Of a DNA stretch of 43,093 nucleotides, positions 35,645 to 42,800 are shown one piece after another (position 1 is the stretch's first letter; each line of letters starts with the position of its first letter). The stretch spans positions 1 to 43,093 of the forward strand of contig NZ_JAUG01000034.1 of the NCBI RefSeq assembly GCF_000708285.2. The letters are read 5' to 3'. Below the pieces are notes generated by a model. That model did no database searches. It was not told where the DNA came from and was given only the letters and a program-made list of their open reading frames with translations. The position numbers were made by a program, and so were the translations under genes. The stretch comes from Pedobacter borealis DSM 19626 (lineage in GTDB: Bacteria > Bacteroidota > Bacteroidia > Sphingobacteriales > Sphingobacteriaceae).

Positions 35645-35701
35645 TTAAAACTCCAAAAAACGACTAATGTTCAATTGAACGTGGTCGTTTTTTTATGCTC
35701 T
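35645..35701. repeat. Direct repeat copy 1, also a terminator
   Basis: Starts TTAAAACTCCAAAAAACGAC and ends GGTCGTTTTTTTATGCTCT. AAAACGAC/GTCGTTTT arms around a palindromic GTTCAATTGAAC form a hairpin with T-runs in both directions, so it terminates both the lipoprotein and ATPase genes. The last bases overlap the ATPase stop codon. Confidence 0.85.
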
Positions 35702-36908
35702 AATTTTCCCACATTAAAAAATCGCGGATGTAAAGATGTTGTATCCCTTGGTATGTATTCCCATTAAATTGACTATTGGTAATTACATATTTTGGATAGT
35801 TGTTGTCTATCAGAAGCAAGTTTTCAAATTCGCGCTTAATGGTTGCCTCATCTTCTAATTTTAAGGCTACCTGGACATAAACAAATTCACTTTTGCGCTC
35901 ACCAATAAAATCAATTTCCTTTGTATTCATTGTGCCAACTTTTATTTTGTAGCCCAAATATAGGAGATGATTATATACCACATTTTCGAGTAATTTCCCT
36001 AAGTCCTGTGGCCTATATCCAATAATAGCATTCCTAATGCCTGTATTTTCAAAATAAAATTTACTACCTGTTTCAAAAATCCTTTTCCCAATAATATCAT
36101 ACCGATCTACCTCATGAATAATGTATGCGTTTACCAAATACTTGGTGTAAGTTTGTATTTGATTCGGTGCTATTTTTGTTTGTTGAGATTTAAGAAAATC
36201 GCTTATTTTTTTTGCAGAAAACAAACTTCCAATATTATCTGCCATGAAAAGAACAAGTTTCTCTAAAAAATTACTATTTCTCAGATTATATCTAGAAACA
36301 ACATCTCTAAACAAAATAGTTGTATAAATGCTATTAAGATATTCGAAAGCCTGCTCATTTAAAGTTAAATTAATCAGATAAGGTAACCCACCATACTTAA
36401 AATAGTGCTCCATATTTTTATCACTATTCTTCAATTTATGAAACAATAAAAACTCAGAATATGACAAACTGTAAATGGTAAACTCAACGTATCTTCCAGT
36501 TAAATAAGTAGCTAATTCTCCCGAAAGCATTTTAGCATTACTACCTGTAATGTAGATATCATTATTTTGATCGAGCAAAAGTGATCTTAATGCTTTTTCA
36601 AAATCTGTAATATCCTGTATTTCATCTATAAAGATATAATTATGCAGATCAGGTCTTACTCTTGATAGGACGTAATCATTCAGATCATTTGCATTTTGAA
36701 TAAAATCGAACTGTAAATCTTCTTTATTAATGTAAATAATATTTCCATCCTTATCCTGCTTAATAATATTGTTTATAATCTGAAAAACCAGATAACTCTT
36801 TCCCACCCTACGTTGCCCAGTTAATACCTTAATCAGGTTTTTACGTATGAAAGGTTGTATTTGGGATATGTATTTATCGCGATTTAAAATGTTAGCAGGT
36901 ATATTCAT
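35700..36908 (-). CDS. AAA-family ATPase with DUF4143 domain
   Basis: This 402-aa protein has Walker A GQRRVGKS (31-38), Walker B YIFIDEIQDI (91-100) and a sensor segment DIYITGSNAKMLSGELATYL. Its C-terminal DUF4143 half contains TKEIDFIGERKSEFVYVQVA, an E-x-D...-type restriction-endonuclease-like core. Such AAA_14/DUF4143 proteins are common, often horizontally spread, and of poorly known function. It is flanked by direct repeats (see the cassette entry), and its start codon abuts an 18-bp inverted repeat. No partner gene is present. Confidence 0.9.
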   Translation of the reverse strand: MNIPANILNRDKYISQIQPFIRKNLIKVLTGQRRVGKSYLVFQIINNIIKQDKDGNIIYINKEDLQFDFIQNANDLNDYVLSRVRPDLHNYIFIDEIQDITDFEKALRSLLLDQNNDIYITGSNAKMLSGELATYLTGRYVEFTIYSLSYSEFLLFHKLKNSDKNMEHYFKYGGLPYLINLTLNEQAFEYLNSIYTTILFRDVVSRYNLRNSNFLEKLVLFMADNIGSLFSAKKISDFLKSQQTKIAPNQIQTYTKYLVNAYIIHEVDRYDIIGKRIFETGSKFYFENTGIRNAIIGYRPQDLGKLLENVVYNHLLYLGYKIKVGTMNTKEIDFIGERKSEFVYVQVALKLEDEATIKREFENLLLIDNNYPKYVITNSQFNGNTYQGIQHLYIRDFLMWEN

Positions 36909-36962
36909 GTTATAATCATAATTATATCAAATATACTAAAAAGTTATAATTATGATTATAAC
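36909..36962. promoter_or_regulatory. 18-bp inverted repeat at the ATPase gene start
   Basis: GTTATAATCATAATTATA (36909-36926) and TATAATTATGATTATAAC (36945-36962) are perfect complements 18 nt apart. The first arm touches the start codon. It is likely an operator for autoregulation or a cassette-end signal. Confidence 0.6.
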
Positions 36963-36995
36963 TTTTCCATAAAAACACAAAAGCTATAACTACAA

Positions 36996-37053
36996 TTAAA
37001 ACTCCAAAAAACGACTGATGTTCAATTGAACGTGGTCGTTTTTTTTATGCTCT
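36996..37053. repeat. Direct repeat copy 2 (native 3' end of the ABC gene)
   Basis: Same sequence as 35645-35701 apart from G for A and eight T instead of seven. It encodes the last 18 or so residues and the stop of the ABC ATPase. Confidence 0.85.
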
Positions 37054-37988
37054 CCCCTGTTTAGCTGTAAGGCACGAATATTCACACCGTTTCTTTCCAA
37101 AAGCAGTTCATCATAAAAACCTTTGTAATACACATCCTTTACTTCGTAGCGCCTGCTGCTCCAACTATTGCTTATTTCAGCCCATTCGGGATAAAATACA
37201 ACTGATTCTTTTTCTGTTTTTAAACCAATTTTTTCGGCATCGGCTTTCGATAAAACCACCGCATTGCCTAAAATCTGAGCGGTATAAATGTGTTTTGGGT
37301 GCTGGTAAATTTCTTCAGGTTTTCCGGTTTGCAACAGTTTTCCGTTTTTTAGAATAAGTAACTGATCAGCCAGAAATAAACCGTCGGCTGGATCGTGAGA
37401 AACCAAAATTACGGTAACACCAGTTTCAGAAGCTACTCGTTTTATATCCGCACGCAGTTGATTCTTAAGTAGCGCATCAACCTGACTAAAAGGTTCGTCT
37501 AAAAGTAAAACCTCTGTATCGGCAACCATTGCTTTTGCTATAGCCACACGCTGTTGCTCTCCCCCACTCAGCTCGATAATTTTTTTGTTCTGGAGTGGCG
37601 AAATCCGAAGGTGCTCCATCATCTGAAGCGTTTTTTCGGCCTTGGTTTTAAGGTCGGTATTTGAGAGTTGTGAGGCAATATTATCGTAAACCTTCGCATA
37701 AATATTTAAAGAAAAATCCTGCGTAACCATTTTCATCTGTTTGTGACCTGGAATGAGTTGTTCATCAGGGCCTTTAACCCTTTGATCTTCGAAAAAGATT
37801 TCACCCTCATCGGTTTTGAGCAATCCGTAAATGGATTTCAGTAAGGTCGATTTTCCACTGCCACTTTCTCCGATTATGGCCACTATATCGCCTCTTTTGA
37901 TTTCGAAACTTATATTTTTAATCCCTCCGGCCTGTTCTGCCTGATATTGCTTGGTTAGGTTTTTAACGCTGATTATGGTATTGCTCAC
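36996..37988 (-). CDS. ABC transporter ATP-binding protein, PotA/FbpC-like
   Basis: This 330-aa ATPase has Walker A GESGSGKST, signature LSGGEQQRVAIAKA, Walker B VLLLDEPFSQVDALLK, H-loop LVSHDPADGL, and a C-terminal TOBE-like region (VVFYPEWAEI... to the end). That arrangement is typical of importer ATPases for spermidine, iron or similar, but no permease or binding protein is next to it. I start it at the GTG at 37988 (VSNTIISVKNLTKQY). The longer ATG frame to 38045 translates repeat-like 'ggttttaaggtgg' DNA. Its 3' end is the sequence duplicated beside the ATPase cassette. Confidence 0.85.
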   Translation of the reverse strand: MSNTIISVKNLTKQYQAEQAGGIKNISFEIKRGDIVAIIGESGSGKSTLLKSIYGLLKTDEGEIFFEDQRVKGPDEQLIPGHKQMKMVTQDFSLNIYAKVYDNIASQLSNTDLKTKAEKTLQMMEHLRISPLQNKKIIELSGGEQQRVAIAKAMVADTEVLLLDEPFSQVDALLKNQLRADIKRVASETGVTVILVSHDPADGLFLADQLLILKNGKLLQTGKPEEIYQHPKHIYTAQILGNAVVLSKADAEKIGLKTEKESVVFYPEWAEISNSWSSRRYEVKDVYYKGFYDELLLERNGVNIRALQLNRGEHKKNDHVQLNISRFLEF

Positions 37989-38051
37989 GTCGTAAAGATA
38001 AGAAAAAGGTGAGGGTTTTAAGGTGGAAGGTTTAAGTGCAAACAAAATTAC

Positions 38052-38102
38052 ACGTGCATTATATTTTATTTTTGCACGTATCCAGGCATCTATGTATCTT
38101 TA
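38052..38102 (+). promoter_or_regulatory. Promoter and operator of the toxin-antitoxin pair
   Basis: TTTG (38071-38074) and TATCTTTA (38095-38102) with 20 bp between resemble TTTG/TAnnTTTG. ACGTGCA (38052-38058) and TGCACGT (38073-38079) are inverted, the second overlapping the -33 box, as expected for autorepression by the antitoxin. Confidence 0.5.
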
Positions 38103-38137
38103 CATCAATACATCTTGACATCAGCAATTATAAGGCC

Positions 38138-38422
38138 ATGAACACTAAACTAACCTTAACTATAGATAAGTCTGTTATTAAACAGGCAAAAGCTTATGCA
38201 GAACAGCAAGGCAGAAGCCTGTCTGCAGTGGTAGAGAATTATTTAAAAGCTGTTATCAAAAAAGAAGAGATTGTAAAAGACGATGATGAACTTTCTCCAA
38301 TCATAAAATCTTTGATGCTCCGCCCGAAAGTAGAACTACCTGATGATTATGATTATAAAAAAGAACTGGAGAAAGTCAGGGATGAGAAATATCAAAAATA
38401 TTTAAATAATAATGAAAGATAA
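38138..38422 (+). CDS. DUF6364-type antitoxin
   Basis: This 94-aa protein begins MNTKLTLTIDKSVIKQAKAY, with an AEQQGRSLSAVVENYLKAV block, the ribbon-helix-helix pattern of DUF6364 antitoxins, followed by a charged C-terminal tail that would bind the toxin. I start it at 38138 because the 34 codons before it cover the promoter region. Its end overlaps the PIN gene by 11 nt, the usual type II toxin-antitoxin layout. Confidence 0.8.
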   Translation: MNTKLTLTIDKSVIKQAKAYAEQQGRSLSAVVENYLKAVIKKEEIVKDDDELSPIIKSLMLRPKVELPDDYDYKKELEKVRDEKYQKYLNNNER

Positions 38423-38828
38423 CATTCTCATTGATTCAGATGTTTTACTTGATTTTTTTCTGAAACGAGAACCATTTTTTATTGATTCATCAAAAATTCT
38501 GAATTTATGTGTCAACCAAAAAATCAATGGTTTTGTTTCGGGTTTAATAATAGCCAACACGTATTATTTGTTGAGAAAACACTTTAGTCATAAAGATATT
38601 TTGGCCGACTTTAAGATATTATTTACTTTTTTGGATATTTTAATAATTGACAAAAACGTTATTTTGACTTCAATCGATTCTGAATTCATAGATTTTGAAG
38701 ATGCACTCCAAAATTTTTCGGCTGAAAACCATGGATCAATTAATGCTATAATTACGCGAAATATTAAAGACTACAAAAGGAGTAAGCTAAGTGTATTAAC
38801 GCCTACAATGTTTCTAAAAACATTATAA
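38412..38828 (+). CDS. PIN-domain toxin (VapC-like ribonuclease)
   Basis: This 138-aa PIN-fold protein has the N-terminal acidic strand ILIDSDVLLDFFLKR, the central LIIANTYYLLRK, the acidic IDFEDALQNFSAENHG and the conserved IITRNIKDYKRSKL, in which Arg/Asn and Asp complete a metal-binding site. PIN toxins cleave RNA, often tRNA or rRNA. It is translated from within the antitoxin gene end (11-nt overlap). It is a probable VapBC-type pair; the target is unknown. Confidence 0.85.
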   Translation: MKDNILIDSDVLLDFFLKREPFFIDSSKILNLCVNQKINGFVSGLIIANTYYLLRKHFSHKDILADFKILFTFLDILIIDKNVILTSIDSEFIDFEDALQNFSAENHGSINAIITRNIKDYKRSKLSVLTPTMFLKTL

Positions 38829-38830
38829 AA

Positions 38831-38864
38831 TAAAAAATCCTGTCTCGCCTAACCGAAACAGGAT
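38831..38864 (-). terminator. Terminator of the ECF sigma operon
   Basis: On the minus strand ATCCTGT (38864-38858) pairs with ACAGGAT (38844-38838) and is followed by TTTTTTA. It lies downstream of the outer-membrane protein gene at 38937. Confidence 0.6.
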
Positions 38865-38910
38865 CTGTTTATTTGTGTGTCAACCTCTCCTTTCTTTTTG
38901 AGAGAATTTT

Positions 38911-38940
38911 AAGTCCCCCTTCAGGGGATTTAGGGGTTAA
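38911..38940. repeat. C/G-rich dispersed repeat at the end of the outer-membrane gene
   Basis: Complement of TTAACCCCTAAATCCCCTGA followed by AGGGGGACTT. The gene's TAA stop (38937-38939) is part of it, as at the leuC end. Confidence 0.7.
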
Positions 38941-39734
38941 TTTAATCCGAAGGTAACCCCGAAACTCATGTTTTTTAAGCCAGCTTGTTGAGCGGTAGTA
39001 AACATATCGTTAAAGTAATACTTGGTAAATAATCCTATACTACCATAACCAAATCTAACTGTACCTCCATATCGAACCGATTGAAAGTGGTAGCTATCAT
39101 ACTGTTTTTCTTTACCACGTTCTTCGCTTACCTGTTTAATTTTTCCATTTAGCAAAAAGCTAACCTCCGGACCTAAAACCAGGTAAAATCTTTTGCTGTT
39201 TTTGTTTTCGCTGGTACGGAATTCGAAGTTTAAGGGAATGTGTACATAGCTGCTCGAGAAACGGTTTTTTGAAAAATGTACAGGCGCCTGATCGGTATAT
39301 ACAAATTCGTTAGCGTTTTTAGCAATAGTAATGTCTTTTCGCAAGCGGATCAATGTCCAGTCGAAACCACCGGCTACATAAATCTTAAAATTAGAGTTGA
39401 AACGATAGCCAAGCTGTAACACATCGAAAGAGAAAGTACTGGTTTTGCCACCTTTATAATCCAAAAAATCGTTGTTTGGAGATAAGTTGAAACTGCCATT
39501 GTCTATTAACCTGGAGAAACCCCAATCAACCCTGGTAAAAGTAATTCCGCCCACGAAACGGCCTTTTTTTGGGTCTTTATTTGTGCTATCTTTCTCGTCT
39601 CTGGTTATTTTTACGATACCGTAATCTAAATCTTTTCTGTTTCTTTTGGTCGAATCTTGTTGTGCAAAAGCACCTGGAGCCATAACACCGGCAAGTCCGC
39701 TTACCAAAAGTGTTGTATAAATTAGACGTTTCAT
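38937..39734 (-). CDS. Outer-membrane beta-barrel protein (OMP_b-brl type)
   Basis: This 265-aa protein has a signal peptide ending GAFAQQ. A charged linker follows, then a run of amphipathic strands (LGYRFNSNFKIYVAGGFDWT, SSSYVHIPLNFEFRTS, FYLVLGPEVSFLLNGKI) ending MSFGVTFGLN, the shape of a small eight- to ten-strand barrel. No enzymatic motif is seen. It is the third gene of the ECF sigma/anti-sigma operon and is probably its output or its partner for sensing envelope stress. Confidence 0.7.
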   Translation of the reverse strand: MKRLIYTTLLVSGLAGVMAPGAFAQQDSTKRNRKDLDYGIVKITRDEKDSTNKDPKKGRFVGGITFTRVDWGFSRLIDNGSFNLSPNNDFLDYKGGKTSTFSFDVLQLGYRFNSNFKIYVAGGFDWTLIRLRKDITIAKNANEFVYTDQAPVHFSKNRFSSSYVHIPLNFEFRTSENKNSKRFYLVLGPEVSFLLNGKIKQVSEERGKEKQYDSYHFQSVRYGGTVRFGYGSIGLFTKYYFNDMFTTAQQAGLKNMSFGVTFGLN

Positions 39735-39826
39735 ATATGTGTGTGTTGTTGAGTTATTGAATGAGTGAATTATTGAATGGTTTGAATGTCGTATCCTAAA
39801 ATCTGTTAATCCTGATCAATCCTAGC

Positions 39827-40585
39827 TTACTTCTTATTGCGTTTACCTATTTTAAATGGACCGATATTGATTGATGCCAAAGAAGAATCATCATCATCAG
39901 TACGGAACTGGATCAGCTTATCTTTTCTTTTGTCCATTTTATTAACAATGAGGTTTACCACATCGCCAACATTACGGATACCTTTATTGCTCTGTGCGTT
40001 ATCGTTAACAGGTTCATCCGTTTTAACTGGCGTTGCAACAACCGCAGTTACAATCTCTTCTTTTGGCTGTAAAATCGCCTCTTGTATTTTTGTTTTAATA
40101 TCTTTTTTAGGTTCTTCAGCTTTAGCTATAATTGTTTCTTGCTTTTGCATTTCAGGGGCCGTAACTATCCGTGGTTGCTCCGCAGCAGGTTTAACTTCAT
40201 GTTTCACCTTTGTTTTGGCAATAGCACTTACCACCTTAGGTTGAACTGGCAAAACTGGTGTTATATTTTCAATTGGTGCAACAATTGTAGCCGAAGAATC
40301 TTTAGTGGTCTGTACCCGTACCGCTGGTTTAGATTTTTCAATTGTATTATTGGCCAATTGCTTGCCTCCGCTGCTGGTATTTTGCTGTTGATAAACCAAA
40401 ACACCAAGTGTAGCAATTAATAACACAGCGGCTGCCGATAACCAATAAACCAGTATGATTCTTTTTTTCTTAGGCGTTATTTCGCTTTCAATATTGCTCC
40501 ATAAATCCCTCGATGGTGTTACTTCCGCATCAGCAAAAGCATCCTTAAATAACTGATCAAAATCCTTATCCCGTATAGGTTGCAT
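39827..40585 (-). CDS. Membrane-anchored anti-sigma factor-like protein
   Basis: This 252-aa protein has a cytoplasmic N-terminus (MQPIRDKDFDQLFKDAFADA) and one transmembrane helix (VYWLSAAAVLLIATLGVLVY at about 46-65). A long Lys/Pro/Val-rich periplasmic tail follows and ends IGPFKIGKRNKK. This is the plan of Bacteroidota anti-sigma factors that bind ECF sigma through the short N-terminal part. It overlaps the sigma gene by 20 nt, so the two are translationally coupled. No classic zinc anti-sigma motif is seen. Confidence 0.7.
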   Translation of the reverse strand: MQPIRDKDFDQLFKDAFADAEVTPSRDLWSNIESEITPKKKRIILVYWLSAAAVLLIATLGVLVYQQQNTSSGGKQLANNTIEKSKPAVRVQTTKDSSATIVAPIENITPVLPVQPKVVSAIAKTKVKHEVKPAAEQPRIVTAPEMQKQETIIAKAEEPKKDIKTKIQEAILQPKEEIVTAVVATPVKTDEPVNDNAQSNKGIRNVGDVVNLIVNKMDKRKDKLIQFRTDDDDSSLASINIGPFKIGKRNKK

Positions 40586-41135
40586 AACCAAATCCCTCCA
40601 TTTTTATAATTTCTTCTTTTAATATTGCTCTTGCTCTCGACAGTTGCGATTTACTCGCACCTTCTGAGATTCCAAGCGTTTCACCAATTTCTTTGTGCGA
40701 ATAGCCTTCAATTACGTACATGTTAAAAACCATGCGGTAACCATCTGCCAATTTTTGTATCACCTTCATTAAATCCTGCATCCCTAAAGTGCCAAAATCA
40801 AATCCGGTTGATGGTTGCTCGCAAGCTTCATCTATTTCAACCACATTTAAGCTGCGTAAATTTTTACGGTAACTTTCAATTGCAGTGTTCACCATAACCC
40901 TTTTAATCCAGCCTTCAAAAGAACCATCGCCTCTATACGCTGCAATTTTCTGGAAAATTTTAATATATCCCATCTGCAACATATCTTCTGCCTCCATTCT
41001 ATCCTTGGCGTAGCGCATACAAACGGCCAACATCTTCGATGCAGTTTGCTTGTAAAGCAGCTCTTGCATCTTCCGGTCGCCAGCTTTGCAGCCTTCCATC
41101 AAATCGTTTATCGTATAGCTTCGCGTCAATTTCAT
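40566..41135 (-). CDS. ECF-type RNA polymerase sigma factor
   Basis: This 189-aa protein has region 2 (LYKQTASKMLAVCMRYAKDR, MEAEDMLQMGYIKIFQKIAA) and region 4 (GYRMVFNMYVIEGYSHKEIG followed by LGISEGASKSQLSRARAILK), the helix-turn-helix for -35 recognition. It heads a minus-strand operon with an anti-sigma and an outer-membrane barrel gene. Upstream on the minus strand a TTTAACTTTTTTTCTC and ATGCAACC pair may be its own promoter. Class and regulon are not predictable from here. Confidence 0.92.
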   Translation of the reverse strand: MKLTRSYTINDLMEGCKAGDRKMQELLYKQTASKMLAVCMRYAKDRMEAEDMLQMGYIKIFQKIAAYRGDGSFEGWIKRVMVNTAIESYRKNLRSLNVVEIDEACEQPSTGFDFGTLGMQDLMKVIQKLADGYRMVFNMYVIEGYSHKEIGETLGISEGASKSQLSRARAILKEEIIKMEGFGYATYTG

Positions 41136-41358
41136 TGTGTGTTTGTATATAGAAGATGGCAGATTACAAACAATGGTTGCATGAGGTGAGAAAAAAAGTT
41201 AAATAAAGTTAAAAATAAGCATTGTACCTCCTGATTACCAGAAAGATATAGTATTGATTTTTTTTTAAGAAAGATATAGTTTTTTGATTTGTAAAGCAAA
41301 GGCAGGAGCATTTTTGAAGCGTTAGCCCCGCTCATTCGTTACAATCTTTTTTATACTT

Positions 41359-41424
41359 CTGTCATGCTGAGGCACGAAGCATCTGTTTCATCGGTTGCAG
41401 ATGCTTCGTACCTCAGCATGACAG
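41359..41424. repeat. Large inverted repeat, REP-like
   Basis: CTGTCATGCTGAGGCACGAA begins a 27-nt arm (41359-41385) that pairs with 41398-41424 at 26 of 27 positions around a 12-nt loop. It is the strongest hairpin in the window and a relative of the CGTCATGCTGA repeats. Confidence 0.85.
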
Positions 41425-41483
41425 CATATTCAAGGCTGCAGCAGAAAAAAGGATTTCCACTGCAATCGGGTTTAGTTGGCAGG

Positions 41484-41532
41484 GACTTCCGAAGTTTAAA
41501 AAGGAGCAAAGCGCTGGGGAACTTCGGAAGTC
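41484..41532. repeat. 13-bp inverted repeat
   Basis: GACTTCCGAAGTT (41484-41496) and AACTTCGGAAGTC (41520-41532) are perfect complements with a 23-nt loop. Confidence 0.75.
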
Positions 41533-41542
41533 TATAAAACAA

Positions 41543-41577
41543 CAAACCCCGCAGGTTTTAGAAACCTACGGGGTTTG
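41543..41577 (-). terminator. Terminator of the outer-membrane gene at 42773
   Basis: CAAACCCCGTAGGTTT (41577-41562 on the minus strand) pairs with AAACCTGCGGGGTTTG (41558-41543) with one mismatch and is followed by TTGTTTTA. The loop is 3 nt. It is 39 nt past the stop. Confidence 0.65.
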
Positions 41578-41615
41578 AATCGGTATGAGTTTAATCACCC
41601 TCAACCTTACACCTT

Positions 41616-42773
41616 TTACCTCTCACCTTTCTTCACCTTAAACAATTTGAAATCCTGTTTGTAGGTCAAAAAGAACGAATGGTTAAACTGAAGTTGTTTA
41701 TCGGTATGATCAAGATCGATATGCGGTTCGAAACGTACATCAAGGTATAAATGTGGAATCAGCTCTTTTTGGTAAGCATAACGCAATGAAACAATATTTC
41801 TTGCACTCTGCTTCAAACCTGGACTGTACAGATTATCCGATACCGATTCGTACAATGGCATTCCCTTAATCGAAATAAAATTATTGCCTTTCCAGTAAGA
41901 AGCCACCAAACTTCCCCATTTACTTTCTACACCCGCATTTAACCATAAACCAAAGCCACCTTGGTAAGCTCTTCTTTTATCAGGTGAAAAATCTTTATAC
42001 ACCGCAATATAGTTATCGGTATATACCTGTTTAATGTTGGTATTAATTGCTTTGTGCAATTTTAAACCAGTTGCTCCATTAAACATGGTCGTAATCGGGA
42101 TTTCTTTAAGTACATCAATTTGTCCACCTTGATGAAAAGCCAAAAATTGGGCAGGCAAACTAAACTTCCAGCCGTTACCTTCCGCAATGGTGCTTTCGGT
42201 AGATAAACCACCAATAATTTCTTCTTTGGCAGGATCACCCTTATAGATCATTTTCTGCCAGGCAATCCAGGCATCTAAAGTAAATTTCTTACGCTCAACC
42301 AATAACTGCGTACCATATTCAATTGGCGTGGTTAAAGTTCTTTCGAAATCGTATAGCGGTTCAATATATTTATGTTGAATATTACCTTCTAAACTTCCAA
42401 AAATTAAAGTAAGGTTTCTTTTGTGGTATTTTACGCTGAACAAAGGTTTAGCATCCGAAATTCCATTCCTACCAAAATCCTTTCTGATAAAAGCACCGGC
42501 GGTAATCGCCAGATTAGGATGCGCGTAATACACTAGCTGAGGTTGCAACTGTGTTCCGTATAAAGTATAACCGTCGTGAAAATCGTTGGTATACTCGTAA
42601 TTACGAACATAGTTTAAATTATAAAAGTTGAAGTGAACCTCGTTGGTTAAGCTGCTATCGGGGCGGATACGATTTTCGAAAGCCGATTGATCAAACTGTG
42701 CCGAAGCGAAATAAGCACTAAAAAGAAATGGTATTAGTAGTAAGGCCTTTTTCAGACCTATATTTGTAAACAT
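41616..42773 (-). CDS. Outer-membrane beta-barrel protein, unknown family
   Basis: This 385-aa protein has a signal peptide (ending YFASAQF) and about 16 predictable amphipathic strands, including LQPQLVYYAHPNLAITAGAF, FSVKYHKRNLTLIFGSLEGN and VSLRYAYQKELIPHLYLDVR. It has no plug, no TonB box and no catalytic motif. The C-terminus after the last strand (FFLTYKQDFKLFKVK) is short. It looks like a porin-sized barrel specific to Bacteroidota. The function is not assigned. An upstream TAAATTTG box supports the start. Confidence 0.65.
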   Translation of the reverse strand: MFTNIGLKKALLLIPFLFSAYFASAQFDQSAFENRIRPDSSLTNEVHFNFYNLNYVRNYEYTNDFHDGYTLYGTQLQPQLVYYAHPNLAITAGAFIRKDFGRNGISDAKPLFSVKYHKRNLTLIFGSLEGNIQHKYIEPLYDFERTLTTPIEYGTQLLVERKKFTLDAWIAWQKMIYKGDPAKEEIIGGLSTESTIAEGNGWKFSLPAQFLAFHQGGQIDVLKEIPITTMFNGATGLKLHKAINTNIKQVYTDNYIAVYKDFSPDKRRAYQGGFGLWLNAGVESKWGSLVASYWKGNNFISIKGMPLYESVSDNLYSPGLKQSARNIVSLRYAYQKELIPHLYLDVRFEPHIDLDHTDKQLQFNHSFFLTYKQDFKLFKVKKGER

Positions 42774-42792
42774 GCGCTTTGATTTTATCGCC

Positions 42793-42800
42793 CAAATTTA
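42793..42800 (-). promoter_or_regulatory. -7 promoter element (TAAATTTG) for the outer-membrane gene
   Basis: The minus strand reads TAAATTTG, an exact TAnnTTTG match 20 nt before the ATG, giving a very short leader. A TTG lies 22 nt further upstream, in the TACTTGATACT-type repeat. Confidence 0.45.

Larger units (their letters stand above)
35645..36995. mobile_element. Putative single-gene cassette: AAA/DUF4143 ATPase between direct repeats
   Basis: A 1.35-kb unit consisting of repeat copy 1 (35645-35701) and an AAA/DUF4143 ATPase gene with its upstream region, followed by repeat copy 2 (36996-37053). Copy 2 is the 3' end of the ABC ATPase gene, and copy 1 repeats it with one A/G change and one T fewer. 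This is what insertion at a gene's 3' end, with duplication of the end, would leave. No transposase or integrase is present. A tandem duplication with loss is an alternative. Confidence 0.5.
41136..41615. other. 480-bp spacer filled with inverted repeats
   Basis: No gene. It holds the sigma promoter region, a 27-bp-arm inverted repeat (41359-41424), a 13-bp-arm repeat (41484-41532) and a terminator hairpin (41543-41577). The short frames across it are repeat-derived. Confidence 0.6.

Noticed and set aside
37989..38045. Longer N-terminus of the ABC ATPase starting at the ATG at 38045.
   Set aside because: The first 19 residues are translated from repeat-like intergenic DNA; the family normally begins at the ISVKNLTKQY segment.
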